Assembly: GCA_963556255.1 (NCBI GenBank)
Contig: OY744606.1
Span: 79,837,141 to 79,901,140 of the forward strand
From: Allolobophora icterica
Lineage: Eukaryota > Annelida > Clitellata > Crassiclitellata > Lumbricidae
Direction: 5' to 3'
DNA length: 64,000 bases
Part shown: positions 14,522 to 26,600 of the stretch, one piece after another
How positions within the stretch are numbered: the first letter of the stretch is position 1
Layout of the letters: each line of letters opens with the position of its first letter
Program-made: the position numbers and the translations under genes
Notes under the pieces: generated by a model
What the model was told of the DNA's origin: nothing
The model's database searches: none
The model's input: the letters and a program-made list of their open reading frames with translations, nothing else

Positions 14522-14823
14522 ACGCGATTGCGATCAGCAAAGTCCGCTGGTGTATTCGTGCCAGTGACAAAAACCAAAATGGGCGATCGAGCCTTTCTGG
14601 TCGCTGGCCCGCATGCTTGGAACAGTCTTCCTGCTGATATCCAGGAAGCCAAAAGCATCTTTGTTTTTAAGAAACAGTTGAAACTTTACTTGCTAACCAA
14701 AACCACCGAGCATTAACCGTTGCGCTGACAGTAGACAGTGTGTGTGCGTTTGTGTGAAGCATCCTAGAAGTAGCTTGCTACCAACGATGCTATAGAAATT
14801 GTCGTTATTACAATTACAATTAC

Positions 14824-14858
<35 letters not shown>

Positions 14859-17583
14859 GTTCCTGACATCAGCCATTTTGTGGCTATGGGTACAAACAAA
14901 CAACCTGCATTGTCCTCGGTCATTTGTCATGTCCATGTCAGTCCTCGTCCTGCTATGTCCTCGTTTATCCTTTGTCTATCAAACAAACATATGCAAGCAA
15001 TGGCTTTGCAACAGAAAGAAAAGTTTGTCAAACGCACTTGCAAGCCTCGTTGAAAAGCGCGACGATCTTTTCGGCGAGAAATGAAATGTCCCTTTGTCGT
15101 TCGACGTACAGAAGACACAATGCCAAGGTCCCCTTCCAAATCGCCTGGCGTCGGATGTAATCTTCCGGAGCTGTTCCCAGCATCGCGTACAGCTCCAGCA
15201 ACTTTGAGCTCTATAGTCAACATTTCTACTGCTGCATAAGTGCATAAATATTTGTCCTTACGATGGAATATATGATATTCGTTCACCTGTTGCCTATGGG
15301 GTCTTGATAGTAGTAGCAATAACAGTACTAATAATAACACCAACAGTAATAATAACACCAACAGTAATAATAATAACACTATAACAGTAACAGTAATAAT
15401 AACACCAACAGTAATAATAACAACACTATAACAGTAACAGTAATAATAACACCAACAGCAGTAATAATAATAATAGTAGTAGTAATAACAGTAATAATAA
15501 TACCCACTGGCGTAAACTTGTCCAAAATATTCGGGGTTGCATTTGGTTATTCATTCTACACTTGTTGCATTGGATGTACAGTAAATCTCAATTATTGGGG
15601 GCACGTACTCCGGCTGCCCCCCCCCCCAGGGTCTACGCCTATGATAATACCAACAATACTAATAATGCAAGGACAATTGCAATTCCTGTAACAGCTTAAG
15701 CCAAAGCATTGTTTATTAATTACTGAAAAAAGACACGTACGGCTTCTTCGAGGTCGACTGTTTGTGCCAAGACAAGAAAAAGACAGGACAGATTGTGTAG
15801 ACCCGTTTCATTCAGTTCCTGCATCTTACGTGAATAGAACTTGGAAAACATTCTACAACAGAATCCCACAACTTCCACTCGGTCAACATGGAACGGTACT
15901 GTATTCAACCGATTTGTATTGTATTTGATCAAGTTGCATAGGAAGGAAAAGAGAGACAGAGAGAGACAGTGATACAGAGAGATACAGAGATAGACAGAGA
16001 GACAGATACAGAGACACACAGACAGACAGAGACAGAGAGAGATACAGAGAAACAGAGATACATGTGTTGCACAGTTTGACTGCATAAAAGAAACACTTGC
16101 ATCAATGGGACATTCTCGAATGTCAGTCTATCTGAACAGAATTCTCCGATTAGAAAAACAGATGCTGAACAGAATTCTCCTGGATGCGATCATCTCTGAT
16201 CACACAAGAACTACAGAGACTCATTTACACCTCATTTACACCATTAACAATTTTCTACAGGTGGGTTAATAACCTGCATATAATACGCACCTTCCTTTGA
16301 TCTGGCGCCATTCAGAGTTCACCTTGGCACCAGTTGAAGATTTGCATAGAAACATGTGCAGGATTCGAAGAAATTGGAAAAAACTGTTTTCCTGCTTGCT
16401 GAATACAACAAAATAAATGAAAGAGAACTTAATTAATAAATTACTAATTAATTATTAACATCGCGAAAAAGAAATTATTACATTTTTAAAATAAAAATGA
16501 AATATATCCTTCTTTAACAAATTATAAGGACCTCTGATGCATAACAACCCAGTATGTGTCGTGGGGTATGGTATCTGATTGGTCACAGCCTTCGACCTGT
16601 AACGTGGAAAATACGGATGCGAGCCTTGCCCGAGGCAGTTCAGAGGAAGGGAGGATAAGACTGACAGACAGAAAGACAGAGAAAGAGAGACAGAGAGAGA
16701 GAAATTGCACCAAAATCAGCCATAATAGCATTAAAACCAGTTCAAAGTTACTGCACAGCTCTAAACTGAGCTTACTTCATTCCATCTGGAGTTGTCAACT
16801 TCTGGCATCTCTCCAACAGCGTTGACGCACTCCGACTGAAATGACAAAGGAACTGGACATTTCTATTGAATTCACCAATCCACCCGTCATTCACCTGGCC
16901 AATCATTCGAAGCGACACTCATCACCAAATCCGTTCTCTGCCAATTCCATTCACCACCAATTCTATTCACCACCAATTCCATTCACCACCAATTCCATTC
17001 ACATCAACTCTCTGCGTTATTAACAGATACACCGATCCATGCATAAACTATTCGTACTTCCGCTGGACCGACCCACTCGAATCGCCTTTCTCGAGAATTG
17101 CGATAGAAGTTATTAATTACAATTACAATCGTTAGTTGTAGCATCCAGGAACAAACATTCATTTACCGAAATGTGTAGTCATGCAATCAACAGTTAATCA
17201 ATCCATTCGCAGAGCAAGCCATCCATCCGTCCATGTGTCACGTGTCCTGACAGTACATTTATCCTAGACTAATGCTCTGCAACTGGACATTACCTGATTG
17301 AGGCTAAATTGGCGACGGCCGACTCGGGAATCAACAGCTGGTCATTCTAAAAACATGACACAAACGCCTGAAGAGAAACAGAAAATGTTCACAGTAAACG
17401 ATACGGTTCAGTTGTGAGGCGCCCTTGTAATGGCTAGGCCGTGTTACGGCACCATAGAAATTGTTGTTATTAGTATTATAATTTATTATTCAGTACAGTT
17501 AGCGCACGCCGCACCTGTACGTGATCCAGAGAGTTGGAATATGATGCCATCTGTCAACTGTGGACGGAAATCTATTGGTTGGG

Positions 17584-17625
<42 letters not shown>

Positions 17626-20600
17626 CCACACATGGTGACTTATATATATATATCCTGATATAAGTTTCCAAGTTACATTGGACTGGGGCAAGTTCGTGCA
17701 GTGAGCATTGCCATCCTACTAATCTTCCATGGTTACACCCTGTAGCTCTGCTAGAGGCGATCCTCTCTCCGATCATCATCTGCTGGAAAGTAAGCTGTTC
17801 CTGGTACATGTCTTCTCTTTGGCAGGCATTCATTAACAGTTGCTGGTCCCTCCATCTGGAACTCTTTACCTCCTCATGTTTGAAACTCTCTTATCCGAGA
17901 GACTGTCTTTCGCTCTAAACTGAAAACTTACCTCTTCCAGCCTACTTAGGGATTTTAATGGTTGCCCGGCTTCAATGTCCACATTTAAACTTTGTAAGGG
18001 TGGCATTACCAAATAACAGAACTTTGCACTGTATTACATTGAACGATACTGGAATTTAAAACTCACTAGCTTGCGGTAGAAATGATCCCAAAGGATCGTA
18101 ATCAGTTTGGTATTTGGTTCCCAGATTTCGACGAGGCTTATGACACAGCGAAGCCAACACCGGAGACGAACTTCTGGCTAAAACAATCAACAAGTCTTAA
18201 ACTGAGATCGCCAGTAAATCCCTCAAACAATAATGAAATTGAAAAAATGCAAAACACCTCTTCAAGAGAGACTCGTCAGAGACTTCTTCCGACCTAACAA
18301 GGATCTAACTAAATGGTTTTCAAGCGCTTACGGAAGAACAGAGGTACAGAAAGACCAATGAAGGAGCTCATGCCGCAAGGTGATAGGCAACTTATTCCAG
18401 AAAGTTGGACTGACCACAGCGAAACTTTTGCGCTGAACTGAGGAAGTTCTACAGCTGGACAAACAACCGGGTCACTCTGCACATAGGATCTTACCATAAA
18501 TCCTAGAATCTTTTTATATTAAAACTGGATAATATTATGAAATCAAACATACAGAAAAATAAACAACTAAAACTGCTATGACTGATTTAACAGTAAAGCC
18601 GAATTTGTAAAAATAGCAAAATAAAGCTTTTCATGGTCAGGCAAGAATCGAGAGGCGGACAACACAACCTTCAGAAATAACAGAAGTTAAAATTACAACC
18701 ACTAAACTTCACACAAATCAGTTAATAAGACGTTAATTGTAATTTTAATTACAATAATTTCTATAGTATCATCAGTGGCAAACAACCTCCAGGGTGCTTT
18801 ACATTGTCAACTATCAGTGCAAAATGCTAAGAGCTACACAGTAGATAGGTGTTCAACTGTTGGCTAGCAAACAGTATATGTATTAGTGGGACATGGTAGC
18901 CAAATGGACAAAGCGCTTGGCCTGTAATGCGAAGAGTATGGGTTTGAACCCCCACTCAGGAAGTCACCGTATAAGGACCTTGAGCAAGTCCTTCACTCAC
19001 AATTGCTCAGCACCATCGATGTTCTGTCGTACGGTCGTGTGTGCACTTCTGAACTTTGGAAGGAGGGCAATATCAAACACAGTACCGTAGTATTGTATTG
19101 CATGCAATCAGTCAATCAAAAGGAACATCTCATAAGCTAACATCCCATAAGCTGCCTATCAAAATGAACATTACATAATCTGTCAATCAAACTGAATGTT
19201 ACATAATCTGTCAATCAAAACTAACTCAAGTGAAGACATAATGCGTGTGATACCACTTACCGACATCAGACTTTTCTCCATCAGCGTCTGAACAAAACCG
19301 TAACAGTCCGACACTGGAATCTGTCAATCAGGCATTTCATGCAATCAGCTGTCAATCACTCTGTACAGTTTAAAGCATTTAAAATCAATCTAACAATTTT
19401 TCGTGTCTTCCCTCGGGGTTTTCCACCGACTCACTCAACATTAGGACGCACACCAACTCTGCTTGGCAGCTATCATCAATCTTTACAGGTTATTTTTCTA
19501 GAACATCTGAGCTCCACACAGACTATACTAGATCACGGCATGATACAGACCTTGTTGAATAATGATAAGTCTGAGGAATAAGAAGTGATTTTAAGTAAAT
19601 TGTGACTAGTCAGAAAGACTCAATTCCCAATTATTCTTATTTGCTGGAACAGTAATATCAGTTGATGTCAATCAAGACATGAGATTAGATAAGATTAATA
19701 ATGGACTCACATTTGCAGAGGAATAACAACCCGTTTGGTCGTACTGATAGAGTGGAGCAACGTTGCATACCATCCACCAACAAAACCCAATCGCATCCTG
19801 ACAGGTCGCCTGGTCCGGAGGCAGACTGAAAACATCAGAGTCTGAAAAACAAAGAACAGAAAAACTGAACAGAATTAGGTCACATCTTCTGGAATATTTG
19901 ACTAATTACAGAAAATTACAGAAAAATTAAGTCGATAACACTAGTTCACGCTATTAATTAATAATAATAATAATAGTTCTGCGCCTCAGATTCGAATTTC
20001 TGTATGACTTTGCACGTGTTAAACATGCTCTTAATAATAATAGTAATAAATTACTAGTAATAATAAAAAACCTGTGAAAAGTAGCCATTTCAGAATAATG
20101 CTCCCTAATTTAGTAAATCTCCATGGATCATTTGTAACCCAGGGGAAATAGCAAATATAATAATAATAATAATAATAATAATATCCTCATAGAATGAATA
20201 TTAAGGTTGTGGCAGAACTGCATAGTTTCGAGACGGCAAGGACCAGGGTTTAGCGATTTATGATACAGGTTAAGACCAAGATGCAGAGCCAGAGAGATGC
20301 AGATAAACAACTTTGGTTACTTACTTATCTCTTGGTCAGTCTTTCTCTGGAGAGGGTCGTCTGTTAAAATTTGATGCAGAATCGACGTCAAAATCAACCA
20401 GAATGACTGGACAAGAACAAAAACATCATCACAATAGCTATCATCATTCATCATCATTGTTATCATCACCATCATCATCACTATCACCTTCATCATCACT
20501 ATCACAATTATCATCATCATCATCATCATCATCATGAAGCAAACACAATCCACAATACAATCCAATCCTCAATACAATACAATACAATCAACCAGAAAGA

Positions 20601-23600
20601 ACAATCCACTACAATCCTCAATACAATACAATCCACAATACAACACAATGCACAATACAATACAATATTCCCATAACTACTAAGCAAAGCTGACCTGTTT
20701 GGCAAGCTGAAACTGTTGATACCTCAAGAACTGAATAAGAATAACGAATAACTCTCGAACGCAGGCACACGGAAAAACCGAAGTTCTATCAATGTCCTCC
20801 AATGACATCTAAAAAGCAAACGCAAGTCAGAACACAATATCAACCAATTCGAACCATTCATTTCTAAACCAATTTCTTAATAGAAAACGCAATTCCACGA
20901 TCTTTTAACACAAGTTTTAATGACGAAATGCATTGGTTCCCAGTCGCTTACAATTAGTACACTCTTGTTGTTAAAGGGTTAAAAAAATAACAAAATAAAA
21001 TGCCCTGGAAACTAGCACAAATATAGATCAGTCTAAGGCTGACATTACAGCTCTTGTTCGTAAAGGTAAGAGGTTAGGAATAGGTTGAGGGTGCTGGAGT
21101 GTAGTGGTTAGTGTGCTGGAATGTCAATAGAGAGGTTGAGGGTTCGGGAGAAATTTGGTTCAAGATTCCCCCAGTCAACTCACCTATAATGAGTACAATG
21201 ACTGCACACTGTTGGGGGGAAAATGAGAGGGCAAGGGAGAGGAATGGCCACCCGCCCTCATATGCCAAGGCTGAGCAATGAAGTCGCCAACACTTCATAC
21301 CCATGCCTGCATCTCAGGCCAGCTTAAGGGACTGAGCTATTCTTCTTCTACATTGGATTAAGGTAGTTCAGTTCAGATATGATTAGATTATCAGAGACAG
21401 GAAAGGATTATTGCAAGTCTTACCGCGTTGAATTGTTGCACAGCGAGAGCAACAAACTGCCAAAGCAGCAACTTAACGCATTCTGACAACGGATCCAAGT
21501 TGTCTGATAAAGAACCGTCCTCAGTGCAACGAGACTCAGACAACGGCCGAGAAGAAACCAGACCATCTGCCAAGATAAATGCAACACAAAATAAAAATAC
21601 AGTGAAATCGTAAACAACAATACAACAGACATAAAAACACAATACAGTAATAAACATCAACAATATAATCTTAAACATACAACAGTGCAATAAAAATTTA
21701 AAAAAAGCAATAATAAACATAAAACAATACAATAAGCAAAACCCAATATGTAAAACAACATCAATTATTATTATTATTATTAAACAGTTTTAATGCGCAC
21801 TAGGTCACACAGAAATGCAGAAGAGCAGTTAGATATCCGGACGTTTGAAAGCTAATGAGAAACAGTGAGTTTTTGGTAGGAGATTCCATTCCTTGTGGCA
21901 GCAACGTGAAATGCACGAGAGCCCATGACAGTGCTGCACGAGGCTCAATCAAAAGATCCATAGATGCCACACAGCCTGCCGAAGATCGCAGGCTGTGTGG
22001 CGGAACGTACAGAGAGAGTAGTGGCTGAGGGTAGGCAGGAGTGGTCATGGTGAAGGCTTTAGCATTCTGTATAATAATGATGATGATAATAATAATCATA
22101 AATTATTACTGTTACTTTATATTATTATTATAAAGAATAAGAATAATAATAATTATTATTATTAGTATCATCATCATAAATTAAATTACTTACATTAAAC
22201 ACTATTAAAACAATATGTATGAATAAGAAATATATATAAACTACATATAAATTATACATCTCATACATTAATTCTTTCACATCAGCTCTCGACATACCGT
22301 GAAAACTGACGGAGACTGCATGCAGGACTTCGATGCAGCTCCACCACACCTCAATGTGTAAATGCAAAACGTGAGAGGCAGAAGTGAAAGACTAAAATAT
22401 AAGAACAAACTAAGGTAAGGTAATGTAATGGCAGATCACTACATTTATTTACAGTACCTACATATCTGTCCAGTTGGAGTTGCAGTTATACAATACAGAA
22501 TTGACATTTGTTTATCTGTATTTCTTATTTATTTCTTAAATTCAATTATTCATTTACTTGTTTATTTATTCTTTATTGATTTATTCGTTTATTGATTTAT
22601 TCGTTTATTTATTTATTCGTTTATTTATTTATTCGTTTATTTATTTATATGTTTATTCATTTATTCCTTTATTCATTAATTCGTGTATTTATTTATTCTT
22701 TCATAAGGCAATCAGTTAGCCATGCAGCCAGCCAATCTGTCAGTCAATCAATATGTCAATCAATCAATCAGTCAATCATTCATTCAACCAAAACCTGAAA
22801 AATACACATAACTGCATGGGATTGTGATACTAAATCACTCAATCAATCAATCATTCTTTCATCCAAAAATCGACAAATCCTCACAACTGTGAGACCTCAT
22901 GATGACCCTGGACTGTGACACTCAAATGTAAATATTAATCTAAAGTTAATTAATGTAATCATAGTTAATCATAGTTATAGTTAATCATAGTTAATAGGCT
23001 TTAGTAAGTGCTTTGGCACTTACCTTGCTTCCTGCCCTTGTAGAAAGATTGGAGAAACTGAACGATGGCTTTCCACAGAGAAGTCCAACACAAAGCAAAA
23101 GATTTCTTATGTTTTCAACAAGTTTCGTTGCGACTGACAACCCACACACTTCATCTTTCTTTAAACTGCAATCAAAAGATGAATGTACCATTTTAATATC
23201 TTTCGAAAAGCCAACTGGAAATCCTTAAAAACAGACTGAAGCATGGTGAAAAGAAGAGCCAATGGTAATGGCAACTGAAAATTTATATAGTGCCACAGAC
23301 ACAGGCAAAGTGAGGCTAAGAAGCTCATGTTGCAGGTTGTAAGGCGGCTTGCTCTAGAAGGATGGACCGACCACAGCAAAACTTCTGTGCTGGCCCGAGG
23401 AAATCCAGGCCAGTGGAACAACCAAGTTGCCATGTGTTGCACAGCGGAGAAATCTGTGTACAGGGAAAGAAGCAACGATCCTTGAGGCAAGATGGAGCCA
23501 ACGCCCCTTCTTGTCCTACCAATATTCTCCAAATTAAACGATACATGCCTTCAAACCTTCAAAACAAAAATGCAAGACTCAGATCAAGTTAAGACACCTG

Positions 23601-26600
23601 TCACCTGTGAATGGGTCTCTGCATTGTTTTGTCTTCTGTTCTTAGTCACATTTAACATCGCTGAGCCTCTGAGAAGTTTTTCTTGAAGTGGTGCTATATA
23701 AATCTCCAATTAAAATTACACTTACAAAACTTAATACACATGAAGCCAAAAATTACAGTCAAAAATTACAGTGAAATTAGAATTTACATAACGATACAGT
23801 GCCATTACATGCTGTTTACTCCTAATTTACTTCGGGCTGTTGAATGCGTTCGGGTAACCTTTCTTGCTTTCTTGATGCAAGGGAGGCCTTTGACACTATC
23901 AACTACGTATACTTTTAAAGCATCATGTGCAGTGTGGAGCACGGCACCTGATTGGTTAGAGCGCCCGCCTTGTGATGTGGAGCACATGAGTACGATCCTC
24001 TCTTGAGGTGGTCACTGTGTAAGGATCTTGAGCAAGTCCTTCACGCACAATTGCTCTGTGCCATCGATGTTCTGTCGCATGGTCATGTGTGCACTTCTTA
24101 AGTTTGGAAGGAGGGCAACATCAAATACAATGGTACTGTATCGTTAGGTCGGGAAGGTACCTCTGAGTAGTTTTCTAGAAAAGGTGCTACATTATTGGGC
24201 CATTATGGTAACTATTACAGAAGAGCTAAATAAAAAGTAATTGCTATCTTCTTATACCAGGGAATCGTCAACAGAAGATGATCAAAGGCTTTCCGAATAT
24301 TCTGTCGTTCACGTAAGGCTGATGCCAAAGATTCTGAAACGCATTGTAATCAACATCATAATTATTATTATTTTCATATTATTACTTCAGTGGCTCAAAA
24401 ACCTTTTTCATTTATTTTACTTCCAGTTATTTTATTTAGTTTTTTTTATTGTAATGATGAGCAACATTCCTTGTGTTCAACCGCAGTGCTGCGATGTCTC
24501 CACACTACTTTAAGTTTAAAAAAATAATTAATGGCCTATGTCAGCACAGTGAGAATCAGTAGCTTTCATATTACTTACCCATCCAGTGCTGCACCTCACA
24601 GCAGCTTCACACGTTGGGTGCAGCGACACCCAGATTGGGAACACTATATTTCTTTATAGCCCGGATAGAAATTACAACTCAGCCAATAAAAACTTGCGTG
24701 CCTAGGTAGACAGAAAGTACATTGCGTTAAGCCCCAAATTTGTACTGACCCCATCTTCCTTTCCGGCGCAATGGCCCAGGAGAGGAAGGTGAGCACCTGC
24801 CCTACACACCACTATGCAGCAAAAAGCATAAACAATAGTTTACGACACAGCATTATTGCAGAAAATTGAAAAGTCTTTAATATTATTAACTACAGGATAC
24901 GGAAAAAGAGAAATATTTAAAAGATATCCACATAAAAAAGATCAAAGTTAAAAAGACATCCACAAAAAGATTCACAAGTTAAACAATGCTTTAGAACAGT
25001 TTTTTTGGTGTAAATACCGCTATTGGAGACTTTTACGGGCTGTTCCAGCTGTAAGATTCTTTGCCTGAAAAGTGAAATTTCTCACCAGTCACCACAGGAC
25101 CATAAACAGTGTTAATATCACCATCATCGTCATTGTGAGATTCTTAAAAAGCGTTTAACAATTAGCCAGGTACAACCATACCTATATGAACTGGAACATC
25201 AACAAAATCATCGTCATCATCACCACCACCACCTGCATTATTCATCAGTTTCCATCACTGAGTGGCACCTTTGACAGCCTCTTAAAGAATGCGTCTTGAC
25301 ATGAATACATATAGACTACATGCATACATAAATAAATACATACATACATACGATACATACATTTGTGCATCTAATTATCACCATCACTGCCATCGTCCTC
25401 ATCATCAATCTACGTCATTATGACTTGTGTAACTAGGCTGTAAACCAACTTCCCGATATACTTGTCTGGCGGTCTCTCTCTGGTGAAGCTCCATCTTACC
25501 TATCTGATCTCTGCTGTCCGCTCTCTGGCCTAATATCTCGTTGGGTTTTGCGTTCTGCAGCTGGGGGTGAGCTGTTGGTCGCTCTCCCCTCTACATGGAA
25601 TGGGCTCCAACCTTCTTTGCACTTAGTTCCATGAGGCAGTTCACCTGCTTTCTACCGCCTCCTTAAGTCTTCTCTGTTTAACCGTGGCTGGACTGGGAGC
25701 ACCTCTGAGTAGACTTCTTGAAGAGGCGCTATATAAATTATCAAAATGAATGAATGAACCATGTGGGGTCAGAGTACTCATTACAGCTGAGTAGAAGGGG
25801 GGTAAACAAAGGACGAAATCTCTACATTTTTGTTCCCAGGGCTAAAACTGCCTTGGCCCAGCATCGGGCGTTTGCTGTAGTGGGTCCCACGATCTGGAAT
25901 GACCTTCCTCCTGTGCTCAGGGCCAAACTAATGACTGGCTTTTCCTCACCGGTCTCGCATTCCCTAAAGGCATTTCTGTTTCCTCGGGGCTTCTGTGCTG
26001 AGAGCGCCTCTGAATAGTTATTCTGCGAGGTGCTTTATAAATTTCTAGATACGATACATCTCAGCCCAGGCGGAGATCTAAACCAGCAACCTCTCCATTG
26101 ACAGTCCAGCGTGCTAACCACTAGACTACCACGCATCCCTGGCTCTTCTTCTGGCAAAAAAGAGGGGGACAGTAACAAACTTACTTAAGGATGTTGAAGA
26201 ACTGATCGATTTGATGCGTGGACACAAGACACCGTGGAAAGACAAACCCAAACAGTTCGACCGTCGGCAAATTCAACTCCGTCGGTTGCAACCGTTGCTC
26301 TGTCAGCCTAAAGAACAACCGGAATAAATACTTTTACGTTGCCTGAAATCTAAGAATCTCTTTTAAAATACTTATTAAGAAATGTTGATATGTTACATTT
26401 TCTGGGATCAATAAACAAAAATGATTGATTGATTGAAATGAATAACTTAGACAAATTTAATTTCCAATGTTACAGACAATTTCACCAGGAACATGTTTAA
26501 ATCCAACTGCGCAGTTTGTGCCCATCTATCTGTTTACGATCTGAGTTTGTTTACGGCAAGGAGAATTTACAGTTTCCTTCATGAACATAGTTCTTCAAAT

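Noticed and set aside
14345..14716. Histidine-run protein
   Set aside because: The run is an (ATC)n microsatellite fused to a LINE C-terminus.
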